The translations under genes and the position numbers were made by a program. Source: Aphis gossypii (lineage: Eukaryota > Arthropoda > Insecta > Hemiptera > Aphididae). From it: DNA of 64,000 nt. Position 1 is the first letter of the stretch. Every line of letters begins with the position of its first letter. The stretch is from assembly GCF_020184175.1 (NCBI RefSeq), contig NC_065532.1:27466001-27530000 (forward strand), read 5' to 3'. Positions 12,679-24,340 of this stretch are shown in pieces. Below the pieces are notes generated by a model. That model did no database searches, had not been told where the DNA came from, and saw nothing but the letters and a program-made list of their open reading frames with translations.

Positions 12679-15600
12679 CACGCGCGGCTTCGTGAATTTT
12701 CGTCGCGTTTCTTCTGCACTTTTTTTTTCTAGTTTTGTTTTTGGCTCGCTCGTGATGCCGTTTTCCTATTTAGCCTTGAGCCGATGATCACCGACCGTTA
12801 CATATCGTGATTTTACTATTATTACTCGCGTGTGTGTATATTTTTTGTTTGTGCGAGCTACGGTTTAGAGTAGTAGGTATAATACAATATGTATGAATGT
12901 ATATGTATATATATATATAGCGATTTACACGATATGACGACTGTTTCCCCGAAGAGAAAATTCGTTTTTCGTCTCTTGGACCGAAACACGCGCACGCGGA
13001 ACTTAAACACAACCTTGGACGACGCGGTATACAAATCGGTAATACAATTCGTCGTGGAAACAACGTGATAGCGTGTAATATAATATATACAGTCTAATCA
13101 CAAGAGGGAATTATAATATTATTATATTGTTATCGCGGATAAATATTTTTTTGTTTTTTACGTCAGATGAGGTCGCTCGGGAGAAATAAATTTTATAATT
13201 TTAGGTTTTTGCACTTTTATATCCAATACATTGCATCCGCTAGGTACCTTAACTCTCTTACATTTTTCGTAAAACAATACCTGCTAATTAGCTGTTGTGT
13301 CATTGGGAGTTTTTAGTCTTGGCGTGTATTTCTAAATCTGATAGGAGGTCTACGATTCGAATAATTTCATCAGGCTGATTTTGAAATAGAACGCGTGTAG
13401 TTTGTTCTGTCCACATCATGTTCTCCTTTCTGCGTAGTTAATATTTGTCGATTATACAACGAAAACCTTTATTACCTATATCGTTTATATGTGCCATTAA
13501 TTTGTGTCACACGTATACAAAGTGGTTCTTGGTTAAATTATTGCCGTTCGAACCCGTTTAGAACATTTTTCTTTTTGAAGTATATTATATGTGTCCGCTC
13601 CTAAGTAAATTACACCCTTCAATTTTGTCCCTTGTATGTCTATCATCAGTTAACAGGTTATGTAACAGAATGTACGAACAAATGTAATTAACTATAACTT
13701 ATTAGGGTCATTGATAAACATGCCTAATTATATATAAAAAAAAAATGAACTGTGTTTAAAAATATTGATTAGAATAAAAATTTATACGTATTGCATAGGT
13801 ACCTACCTAATAAATTTAGCAGTTTTTCTGTTATATACACCCTTAAAATCGACAAGAGTTCTTGTTATTTTATTACGGTATAGAGGTATTGTAGAACAAT
13901 CATTAACATATTATATTTGTTATATATCGACCTTAATTACTAAGTTTTTCTTTTGTCATCGAATTCAAATATATTTATAGATATAATTAATACATAATTT
14001 CTTATTTTTTTACAAAGTTTTTCGTAATAGGATCTAGATGATTTACGGGATCCAAAAATACGCGCCACGACGGACGTACTGTGTATTTCACCAACTTTGT
14101 TATTACTATTGACCCGTGCACTGATTGTATCCATATGTCTCTTACTTAGTGCACATCGTATAAATAAATAACTACATATACCTTACACTGCTCCATTTCA
14201 TACAGAATATGTGGCGTACATTAACATTATATATGGTTTTGACTTCCCGTGTCCCGGCGTAGTACGACTAAAACGCTATGACGTATAATTCCATTATATT
14301 TTACCCCTGGGAGGCGTTTTATACTGTTTTAATATTATATTGAACAATAATACTTGATTTCGTAGAATTCACCACGAATTATTTTATCCCGATTGCGTAC
14401 GAGTTTTATCGGTAAAATGTGTTAAAAATATACATTTATTATAGGAATTGCGTACATTGTTTTCTCGTTAGGAAAATATGGCGTATATATCGGGACAATT
14501 TTACATAGAAAATGCATTTGAATATGTCAGTTGTTCGTGATTCACTGATATTGATATACGTACCCTATATACATGACGTATTGAGATCATTTTTATATCG
14601 GTTTTTTACTCGAATGCGAACCGCTGCAATTATCGATTCTTATAGTTTATCATAATTTCGGTCGAGAATGACCAATGCCGTTTAATGCCTACATACATTT
14701 ATCATTGAAATTGAATCGTTTGCTGTTAATAATATGTTTTTTTAGTCACTGTGCACTATTATCTATATGATAGATGAGAATTTTAAAAATGTAAGTACTT
14801 TGTATATGTGTATATTTGAATTTTGAAAGTTTTTACGCCATTTAGTTTATTGATATGCAATATGCATAATATATAAATAGGTAACAGCAGTAGCTATATA
14901 GAATCAACTATCAATAATGCATCTTATTCGATATTCTGATAATCATTATCTATATTGTAGTATATTACAATGACTATTATTATTTAGTCGTCATTACTAA
15001 CGAATCACAAAGTTCATTTAATTACCAATATTTAATTCATAAAATCCTATACTCGTGGTCAATTCGGGGAAATAAGTATAATTATTTTATTTTAAACTTG
15101 AAAATGGTGACGAATTTATTTCTGTTCAATCATTTTATTTTAAAAGTTATAGAAACAATTTTTTCCCAGCGAATTTAATTTCGAGTTGAATAAGTGGTGA
15201 ACTTAACATTTTCAATTTATTTTTTAGCGTTTAATTGAAAAATGTATTTTATTTCGTCATGTTAAAAAAAAATTGTTGAAATATTGATGTTTTGAACGTA
15301 ATAGTTTCTCGCGTTGCATGTTCAAAATATAACATTATAATGATTATAATGACGGGAGTTGACACTATATATAGCTGTACTTTTGTATAAAAAGTTAAAA
15401 TCATATATTTCTATAGAAGATAGCAAACAATATATTTTACAGTCATTTTTTTAAAAAACATCATATATTATGTTTTGTTCATTGATAGGAGTGTCAAAAT
15501 ATATTTGATCGATTTGTGTATGGTACAAATTATGTTGTAACGAATGTATATACATTTCCGTGTAAACGCCGTTGAAACGATGCACCTATTTATTATTTAC

Positions 15601-18600
15601 AGTAATTTTCTGTTATAAATTGGCACCTCGACTATTGATCTGTAACGTGTGTTAAACGCGACCTTGAACTATATATAATATATATGTGTATATGCTAGAG
15701 ATCTAACTGTAGGACGGGCACCTATACATAAACTCCTATGTCGTGTGGGAAGCAAGTTTATTATTTTTTATTTTTATAATTTCAAGTTAAATTATCGATA
15801 AAAAAAAAACACTTCCTTAATATAGATATGCTCATATTGTGCATATTATACTTTAATATACTTGCATAGAACGATAAACAGATTATACTCTTAAAATTCT
15901 TCAAGTGAACATAAAAATGTTTCCGTTCGAAATAAATACTCTTATGTATAATATTTATCGTCTGTACATTTTTGGTCAGCATTTAATAATTAATATACAT
16001 GTATACACATACATTTGAAATGTATCGTTATAAATAACTCAAAGTATATACATTGGTTATTTGGTTACATCGAAGACTGGAACCACTTAACTCGGTTTAT
16101 CGCACTTGGTACTTATTACATATACGTTAATCATTATTGACACTCTTGTTTAATAACCGTACACACAATAATAATAATACTAATATATTATCGTTTCAGT
16201 TTTAAATTTTAATCGTTTTGAAAAATATATTATAATATATACATAATTCTCAAGAACAATAATCGCTTTCGTATAAATATGTACAATATAATATGTGATA
16301 ATAATATATATTGACATTTATTTCGTCGTGAGTCATTATAGTCACTCGTTTATTATACCGTACAAATAATATTACTATATATGTTCACGATTATCACGAT
16401 TGCCTAATGTATTTTTGATTGCTTGAGATATTGATAATTGTGCCCCCCCCTTGTCATAAACGTCACGATTGAAAAACGTCATCCGATGGGAATTTATAAA
16501 AAAATTGAATGATAAAAAACACGGATCGTGTTTAGATACATTCATAAGTTCCTACTAAAACGATAGGTACCGAGTGAAAAGTATATAGGTACGTATTTGT
16601 ATTTATCGTGCGATCTACAATTAACTAAATTAAATTAATTTTGGGTCCGGGGCACTGTTGAGCGTACAGCCGTTTTTGAATTCAAGCTTCTTTGCACCTT
16701 CTTAATTGGGCTCCACTGCAGGAAGTCTGAATCTTGACCGGAACACGAAATATACAAATATCATAATTGGCGCACGTCCGTCGAAGCTCGGTGGTATAGA
16801 GTAATCCGTTAGCTCAGTCAAGTGCCGCTCTATATTAAACGTTGTAGTACCGTTGTTTAAATTTAGAGCCTGCGACCTTTCATTTTTTTCACCGCCTCGT
16901 TGTAAACTACTGTCACTATATTTATTCTCTCTACGATGCGCCGCGGACGGTTTTTTCTCGCTTCGTCTTGAATAATTAATACAACCATCATATGTTTGTT
17001 TGATTAGAGACAACCTGCAACATTTTCTAGTAGTAAAGTTTCTTATTTTTATACATATATATTATTATATACGCTTACATAGTCGGTTTTTGAATAATAC
17101 GTTTTTCGTTGCGCACGACGACCTACTTCGATCGCGTCCCGACCTATTTATAATACGATAACTCGTCGGGTTTTTGTAATGTCCCACAAGAATCGATGCG
17201 AAGAAAAATATTTATCAAATTAAACGACTTAACAGTTCACAATACGACGCGTTCGACTGCCCGAGGTCTGCAGTTTTGCTATTGAATTAACTAGGTATAT
17301 ATTTATATATGATGTACGGCCATCGCTTTGTGATTTTTTATTTACCAAACGATATTTTATTTAGTAGTCGATGGTGATCTCTCTGTATAATAATTATTAT
17401 AATAGCTTAATTATTATTTAACGGCATACATTTTAAACGTCGTCATTGTTGTATTAGCGCGTCGATAACTCTTGGAATGTACTATATTATTTAATAATAA
17501 CGATCTATACGATTTTTCCGACGTTTCATTTAAATGTAACGTGTGTAGAGTGTGTTTCAATAAACCAAATGTTGTTTACAATTATTATTATAATACATAT
17601 ATTATATGTACGAGGATTTTTTGTGTCTTAACTCATTTGTATGTTTGTCTGATTCACAGGGTGGTTATCCGGCCAAACTGAAGAAAGTTCTGATTGTCAC
17701 TGCGCCGCTGTGGTTCAAAGCTCCGTTCAAAATACTCAGGTTGTTCGTGCGGGAAAAGTTGAGGGATCGTGTGTTCACAATCAGCTTACCACAGGTATGC
17801 GTGACTTAATTATTTTACTCCCTCGTTGACATTTATATTAATCATGTCTCATGTTTTTCACGGTATGACGCAGTTGATCCAACACATACCCAGAGAATCG
17901 CTGCCAAGGCATTTGGGCGGCACGGTGGACGTCGAACACGATAAATGGTTGTCCTATTGCTTGAACTACATGACGAACAGTGATAAATATGGAAGTTCGG
18001 CTATGTCCGACCACATATGTAATTCGAATAGCACGAAAAAGGAAACCGGGTCGGAGTCCAAAGTATGTATAATATCTTGAATACTCGCATTCATCTAGCT
18101 GATATAATTGTTTGTCAATGACTATATTTGCATAATGTTCAATTTATTGTTTTTCATAAACCATTATACATTTTTCCAGACGAACAATCTGTTGAAAGAG
18201 AACAACGTTAACGAAGAAAGCGCCGTTGTTCACGACAACTTGTTGTCGGGGTGGACATGCAACACGACCAATTCAAAAGGTAGGTGCAATAATATCGAAA
18301 AACTTACATTGTTTATCCTTTTTTGTTACATTTTTGTTTCGTGTTAATTATTTTTTTTTATCTTGACATAGAAGAAATTTCTCCGATGCCACCGTCGTCG
18401 GTCAGTAGCGGGTTTTCGGACGACGACAGTTTGCGTTGCGATTCTAGTCAAAGTTTAACTATTAGTCAATTTGTCGAATACGTATTGAAAAAGAAGAGGG
18501 CTGGTCTCATTAAGGAATATGAAGAGATAAAGACCCGTTCTTCCGACGGTACATTCAACGTTGCCAAGTAAGATAAATATTTTTAATATTTTAATGTTTT

Positions 18601-20873
18601 ATATTTTCCGAATATATTTGTACACTGTTTAAACGAGGAGTTTTCCGGAGCTTCGTATCTTTAATAGTCTTTATTCTCCGGGCACGCCTTGTATTTACGC
18701 ATACACACTTATCGCGCCAATGTCTGACCCTCTGCCCCGTTGTCGTACTTTGCTGCAGGGCTCGACCCAATCTTTTGAAGAACCGGTACACAGATGTACT
18801 TTGCTACGATCACACCCGGGTGCTGTTGGCACAGTCGGATAAGGACCCGATGTCCGATTACATACATGCCAATTTCGTCGATGGTTACAAGCAAAAGAAC
18901 GCGTTCATTTCCACGCAGGGCCCGCTGCCGCACACGTGCGCCGACTTCTGGCGCATGATCTGGGAACAGCAAGTGTTGGTCATCGTTATGACCACCAAGG
19001 TGTTTGAGTGTGGCAAGATCAAATGCGAACAGTACTGGCCGCCCGACGAGACGTCTGACGATCTGACGTATCAAAACTTTAAGGTGTCAACTACGTCGCT
19101 CAGCCAGTTCGACAACTATTGCGTCACCCGGCTGGAAGTAACTAACACTAACGTGAGTACAAAATTAGGTTAAATTTTAATTAGAATTTATTCCCTCCTA
19201 GTGGGGTGGGCTTTGGGAGATAGTTTAAATTTTGGTGTGAAATTATTGTTAAAAGTCAGAGTTACATTTTGATAATATATTATATATGTATCAAATTTAC
19301 CAATATTATCATAATAATATCTATTCATAAAATAATTAAAATTAATAACTAAAACAATTATATAGCGGTACTCGACTATAAAATATTTCGGGTAATACTA
19401 ATAAAATGACTCCTACTGTCATTTAAATACTTTTATTATCTCTATTTTATCCGCGTTCATTAATATTCTGTTGGTAGTAGCTATGTAGGCTCTTGTAGAA
19501 TCGCAACGTGTAATGGCTGGACTCGCGATTCGTACACGCATTTATTGGTTCGATTTCGTCTATCACGTTGATTCTGCGGTGGCGCCTGATGGCAAAGCTT
19601 AAGATAAACTCAACACGGAGACGCCCAGTGATGTTGGGAAAAATCCACGTCTCACGGTGGTGTCTGGCGTCGATCCTCGGCGCCGTCGGTGGTTGTTGAT
19701 GTTGTCGACGATCGTCGCTGCGTTCCTAGAATGTCAGCGTCGCGCTGGGACGCTTAGCGTCGATCCTCGGCGCCGTCGGTAGTTGTTGTTGACGTCTCAC
19801 TATTGTCCCTTTTGATTCTGTCGATGCTTCCTTGATTGTTTATGATTTATAATCACCCATAGTTTGCATTAGTAACTCGATGTAATATGTACCACTTTAG
19901 CTCATTCCGACACTAGACAATGTTCCACGCATGACAACATTACGATATACTAATAAACTTATACAATGCAGAAAATTAATATGTCTAATTTACGTTGAGG
20001 AAATCAAATAAAACAAATACGTTACTTTTTTTTAATTACCCTTAAAAATTAAGTTATAAAATATTTAGATAGATATATTATAGTTTATAAGACTAGAACC
20101 ATGTGTACATATTATATAATTATAGTTATGTATATTCATAAAGTTGTGTGCGTAAATCGTTTTACCTATATATATATATATATATTATATATATTTACAA
20201 AATTGTGATACCCCGACATCGAAGGTATTTTTTTGACCGCAGAATAATCAACTATAAACGGAAATATTTTATAATATAATGCAATTTAACTGAATTCGTT
20301 CACGATTTATTTTATTTTTTTCTTAGACTAACGAGGTTAGGCAAGTGTCTCATTTCCGTTTCAACTCGTGGCCGGATTTCGGCGTACCACACAGCGCTGT
20401 CGCCATGTTGGATTTCCTCGGCAAGGTCCGGAAATGTCAATCGTCCATGTTACAAGACCTCGGTGACAAATGGGCCGGACACCAACGGGGGCCTCCGATA
20501 GTCGTCCACTGCTCGGCGGGCATCGGTCGAACGGGTAAGCGAAAATATTTTAGGAAAAATATCGCGTCGCATAACACGGCGTTGGACTGATCTGTACCTC
20601 AATACACCGCGGTCTTTCAACGTTATATTTTTCGTTTGTTCAACAGGAACGTTCTGTACATTGGACGTTTGCATTAACCGTCTAGAAGAAACCAGCACCG
20701 TGGACATCAAAGGCGTGGTGGAAAAGATCAGGTCGCAGAGAGCCTATTCCATCCAAACGCCCGAGCAGTACGTGTTCTGTCATTTAGCGCTGATCGAATA
20801 CGCGTCGGCCAGAGGGTTCCTCTGTTCGCCTCCGGACCTTAGCGACTTGAAACCCCTCGAAGATTCGGACTGA
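4115..20873 (+). CDS. PTPN9: Tyrosine-protein phosphatase non-receptor type 9 (MEG2), CRAL-TRIO plus PTP domains
   Basis: Eleven exons join in frame into 1950 nt (649 aa): 4115-4150, 4359-4592, 4688-4777, 4849-4989, 17660-17794, 17874-18062, 18180-18279, 18372-18567, 18759-19152, 20327-20534 and 20647-20873. All introns are GT-AG. The protein resembles vertebrate PTPN9/MEG2 end to end. Known family role: a cytosolic phosphatase on secretory vesicles, whose Sec14-like domain binds phosphoinositides and phosphatidylserine; it dephosphorylates phosphotyrosine to control vesicle fusion and signalling. The signature HCSAGIGRTG (catalytic Cys about 567), the WPD loop (Asp about 522), KNRY (about 381-384) and the QTPEQ loop are all present, so it should be active. 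The start at 4115 has a good context (cgaaATGg), but another ATG lies 20 nt upstream out of frame. It is longer than human PTPN9 (593 aa), mainly through the interdomain linker. Intron 4 is 12.7 kb. Confidence 0.96.
11361..11397 (+). promoter_or_regulatory. Putative internal core promoter (TATA box + arthropod Initiator)
   Basis: TATAAAAA starts at 11361 and the arthropod-type initiator TCAGTA spans 11390-11395, placing the +1 adenine at 11392, 31 bp downstream. This is the spacing expected for a functional TATA/Inr pair. A CpG-rich transcribed-looking block follows. It lies on the same strand as PTPN9 inside its largest intron, so an alternative first exon is the simplest reading; a separate non-coding transcript is the alternative. 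No transcript evidence is available here. Confidence 0.5.
11640..12260 (+). promoter_or_regulatory. CpG-rich island inside PTPN9 intron 4, possible alternative 5' exon
   Basis: About 620 bp is dense in CG dinucleotides and CGCCGC/CGTCGT runs, in sharp contrast with the roughly 75% A+T flanks. It is open on several frames of both strands only because AT-rich stop codons are scarce; the conceptual products are Arg/Ser/Pro-rich low-complexity strings, so I do not call a protein. A usable donor (ATCG then gtaaat) lies at 12355, in phase with exon 5, which would fit a long 5' UTR exon starting near 11392. Confidence 0.45.
12459..12479 (+). repeat. (GT)n microsatellite
   Basis: An uninterrupted GT dinucleotide run inside PTPN9 intron 4, just downstream of the CpG-rich block. 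A second one lies at about 12648-12675. Confidence 0.9.
12648..12675 (+). repeat. (TG)n microsatellite
   Basis: An uninterrupted run of TG dinucleotides, a second tract in the same intron and likely polymorphic in length. Confidence 0.9.
17660..18567 (+). other. PTPN9: PTPN9 exons 5-8: second part of the CRAL-TRIO domain and the linker
   Basis: Exon 5 (17660-17794) encodes AKLKKVLIVTAPLWFKAPFK and exon 6 (17874-18062) HIPRESLPRHLGGTVDVEH, matching the end of the PTPN9 Sec14 fold. The rest of exon 6, exon 7 (18180-18279) and the start of exon 8 (18372-18567) form a roughly 80-residue linker rich in Ser, Asn, Asp and Lys with SSVSSGFSDDDS text, typical of a disordered and possibly phosphorylated segment. 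The end of exon 8 (LTISQFVEYV, then KEYEEIKTR) starts the phosphatase N-terminal helices. Confidence 0.9.
18759..20873 (+). other. PTPN9: PTPN9 exons 9-11: classical PTP catalytic domain
   Basis: Exon 9 (18759-19152) holds the phosphotyrosine-recognition loop KNRYTDVLCYD, then DYIHANFVDGYKQKNAFI, TQGPLPHTCADFW and EQYWPP. Exon 10 (20327-20534) holds the WPDFGVP loop and the signature VVHCSAGIGRTG, split by intron 10 within the Gly codon. Exon 11 (20647-20873) holds the KIRSQRAYSIQTPEQY Q-loop and stop codon TGA. No catalytic residue is missing, so the phosphatase should be active. Confidence 0.95.
19480..19810. repeat. GC-rich insertion in PTPN9 intron 9, possible solo-LTR remnant
   Basis: This block of intron 9 (19153-20326) is much richer in G+C than its flanks. 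It contains an internal direct repeat: GCGTCGATCCTCGGCGCCGT begins both 19667-19698 and 19757-19788, with one mismatch over 32 bp and a 90-bp period. TGGCGCC at about 19581 resembles a Lys-tRNA primer-binding core. I cannot find paired LTRs, a TG...CA border or a target duplication, so a solo LTR or other repeat is only a suggestion. Confidence 0.35.
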
Positions 20874-21984
20874 TTAACGACAGCAATGGAAATCTCATCA
20901 GTCGGGCAAAGCATTTATCAATATACTTATATAGAAATTAAATATTTATATAGATATATATATATATATAATATATATAAATATATATGTCTTGTATAAA
21001 AAAAAAGTATGTACGTACAATAAATTATGTGTGTGCATACTTACATTATACGTGTAGATAATCAGAAGCGGGATGAGCGCGCCCAATTATATACATACAT
21101 ATATGTCATAATATATGATCTGTTGCGATCGGTTTCTGACATTATACTTTTGTATTTTTTTTTTTTTTGTTTTTCGTAATTATACTATTATATATGTATA
21201 ACAAAATCTTATATTTATCAGAAACGGATCTAATTAATTTGTATCGATCTAAAAGTTCTTATTTTTCAATCAAAATATTATTTTTTCCCATTTCGGCTAC
21301 ACGGCGGCTTTGACCGTTTGTGTTTTGTTCTTCACCCTCAACCACCTAAACGTCGTGCAGTACATTACATATTGTTGTATTATGTAAATGAAAATGTCAT
21401 GTGATCGTATGCCTTTTGCCCGATACATAATATTAACCAACTTGTCGTCGAAAAAGAATTTATTATAATTTATTTTTGCATACATAATACTATTATTACT
21501 ATATTATATTGATCAACGATTACTTACATATATTTTACAAAAATCTCAAAATGCGAAATGTGCATGTGACATTGTACAAATGGCTTTGTTATAACAATAT
21601 TATTGTGAACAAACTATCGATTTTTTTGCTGACCATTCCATGTATCCAACTTTTTTTAATCGTAACCCTAAATCTAATGTAATATACATAATAATATATA
21701 TTTAATGTGATAATTATTTTTGTCAGTCGCAGTGAGGTACCATAAGATAAATAAAATTAATCATTGAGCCACTCGTATTTCATAAATATTGTGATGTCCA
21801 AAATGAATTTTTTTTTTATTACAATCTATATTATATTTATTTAAACTTTTGGTTGTAACTCTTGTAACTTAATTAAAACCATGCATGTGAATTAATAAAA
21901 TTTCATGGACAAACACTGATACATGTCTGATTAATTACAATTTAAACTAATCTAAACTATATGTAATAATATATATTAATAAAG
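20874..21984 (+). terminator. PTPN9: PTPN9 3' UTR with several candidate polyadenylation signals
   Basis: Downstream of the stop codon, AATAAA hexamers occur at 21019-21024, 21750-21755, 21894-21899 and 21979-21984, giving 3' UTR lengths from about 0.15 to 1.1 kb. An AT-repeat tract lies around 20950-20990. Which site is used cannot be told from sequence alone. Confidence 0.5.
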
Positions 21985-23749
21985 TCGAATGAACTATTTG
22001 GTTACCATTGTGGTCGTGTAATAAATGTTAAAATGTATAATAATATTTGCAGACAGTTTGTTGTGTTAAGTTATACTTTACCTGAACAATTTCCTTATGA
22101 TTCAATTTATCCAACAACTTGGATTATAAACAAGAATTTTAGAAGGTTTTAAATTGATGATTGTTCAAAAAATCAAAACTATGTTCGACAGAAATAGATT
22201 TAAGTGAACTTGTCTGTATAAAATTATGGTGTTAGATAAGTAAATATTTTATTCAACAATCAATAAAAATTATAAATTATTATTAAAAATATAAGCCATT
22301 ATACCTAATATTAATATAATATTATTCTAGAATAACTGTAACAATGTGATATTTCCTATAGATATAAATCGATATATTGTCATTTAAATGCCACGTGTAA
22401 AGAAAAAAAAAATACGAAAAATTTATTGCTGTCGCGTAAAGAATTATGATGTAAACGTTATACATGTGCTAATAAAAAACAAATCAAATATTTTCTATGT
22501 TTAAGCAATCTATAGACACCGATTAAAGTTTATAATAAAAATGTGATGGTCGTTAATACGATAGAAATTAAACAAATCAATTATCAATATTAGTCTATAA
22601 AATATAGCATTATTTGTCGGATCACGTCGAGGTCAATCGAATAAAAAACGTTGTTCGAGTGGACATTGTTCTTAATCGAAAATACAATACTTGTACAACT
22701 TTTAAGTCTAACAAATATTTGAACATATTATAATCATACAATTTTTAGGTACGGCTTGGGATGTGGCTTAAATTATCTACTTCACGAACTGTCCACTCTC
22801 GACGTATGTATAACCGCACCGCCTATGCGAAATATTTTTTTTAATTTTCCATTAGTTAATCTACGTCATTTAAAAGTTAACAAGATCGTTTTAAACGTGT
22901 AAATTATTAAATCTGAACAAAGACTGCATACAATATGCAACTGCAGTGGATTATCATATAATTTTATTTTAAGTAGCTACCTCTATGTAGATCACGTTAA
23001 ATAAACAGTGAGCTCATTATGCCACACCCGTCCTACTGCAGTGTATACACTTAAACCAATATTGATAAGTTATATAATATTGAGTCGTCTTTATACACAA
23101 AAAATGTATTTACTTAAATAATATGGAATTGAAATTCGATGGTTAAAGATTAGAATGATATTTGCGAACGTCGTAACAAAGCGACATGCGCGTGTAGAAA
23201 AATATAAGATAATAACTATCAAGTAAATACTATAACTTAAAGCAGTTAATATTTACATTTTTTTTTCTATGGGAGTCAATTAAAACCAATAATTTTATTA
23301 GCATTTCTATAAAATTCTGAAAAAAAAAAAAAATAATAATCGAGATAATGAACTCATAGTCGATCACACAATGTCTGAGAAAAATCGCTTGTGTAATATT
23401 GTATAATTATGATTTCAGAGATTGAAAATACTGTCGTGAAATACCGTTCTGAAATTATATTTGTATATATCTACTAACTATGTATATATAATTATTATAT
23501 AAATCATAATTTTTAATTTTTTTTCTCCATAAACTGCTGCAGTGACACGAGTACCTAAGTACAAATATATTATGTATATACTTAGATACGACATATTCAT
23601 ACTATAAAAAGCTTGTATATCTATATACGTTATACTTACAACCTCTGAACCTCCCTACTTGAGTATTATTGTTTTTGCAGAATTGTCTATAGCATATTAT
23701 AATATACCTATATATATTATGTAGTTTTATTTCGACGGACTTTCGTCTT
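21985..23749. other. Convergent intergenic region between PTPN9 and lipase 1
   Basis: AT-rich sequence with no supportable gene. It separates the 3' ends of the plus-strand phosphatase and the minus-strand lipase. A minus-strand AATAAA (23726-23731, read in reverse) lies only about 20 bp past the lipase stop codon; it is a possible but unusually close polyadenylation signal. Confidence 0.6.
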
Positions 23750-24340
23750 TCATCGGGCCGGAGCGTCCTTTGGACTTGCGACTACCTGTTCGGCATTCCT
23801 GTGATGCGTAGCACTCGTTGACGATTTTTTCCAGTCAAGTGCCGGTCCGTACTTTTTTTGGACCGACCGGACGAACTCGATGGCGTCCGCCAACAGCGTC
23901 TCTTGCAACGCCTGTTCCCTTTCGAAGACGGCTGCGTCATCGTCGCGGTCCATCGACTTCGGCATGGCGTCCGCGATTATCCTTCTCAAGTTTTTCGCAA
24001 AGTAATCTAAATCGGACGGTACGTCACCGCCACTGGTGGCACCTCCACTTCCAAAGTCGACATTGCTACTGTTGCCGACATCGTCGCCTGCACTGTTACT
24101 GACATTGAAATGTCCACCGTCGTCGATACTGACATTTCCGTTGGCATTGGCATCGACAATACCGTTGACACCAACATTTGCCGCGCTGCTACTGATATTG
24201 ACGTATCCGCTGCTGCCGATAGAGCCATCACTTACATTGCCGCCGATGTCGAGAACGTCCTTCAATTTCGGAGGATTTGGCCCCGAGTACTTCCAGTTAA
24301 CGTCGTCAGTTTTCCGCAACGTTTCTTTGATCGGATCGTT
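23750..24340 (-). other. Lipase 1 C-terminal extension: sequon-rich linker plus conserved helix
   Basis: After the last lipase-core block (CNHVDFLWSL) the last exon continues without interruption. Residues about 430-520 are Gly/Ser/Asn/Val/Asp-rich degenerate repeats with the sequons NVS, NIS, NVS, NVS and NSS. A charged, helix-prone stretch follows (FEREQALQETLLADAIEF, then VRSVQKKYGP) and a basic tail. The helix aligns with AREQRLQQKVQMFG in lipase 2, so it is not random read-through. Function is unknown; a heavily glycosylated stalk or mucin-like linker is an inference. Confidence 0.7.

Larger units (their letters stand above)
4990..17659 (+). other. PTPN9: PTPN9 intron 4 (12.7 kb)
   Basis: It begins gtaagt at 4990 and ends cacag at 17659, between two phase-0 exons of the Sec14 domain. 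From about 5000 to 10900 it is very AT-rich with no coding exon that I can support. From about 10980 it becomes CpG-rich, with a TATA/Inr pair (11361-11397), a CpG-rich block (11640-12260) and two GT microsatellites, then returns to AT-rich sequence with scattered CG dinucleotides. Short ORFs at 7813-8103, 9631-9885, 13765-14134, 15782-15982 and 16702-17013 have no protein-like composition or splice support. Confidence 0.8.

Noticed and set aside
17472..17809. Plus-strand ORFs around PTPN9 exon 5
   Set aside because: One is intron read-through of exon 5 and the other is out of frame; the splice acceptor at 17659 and homology define the exon.
18591..19074. Minus-strand ORFs of 66 and 121 codons
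   Set aside because: Antisense to the PTPN9 catalytic exon 9, which is clearly coding on the plus strand.
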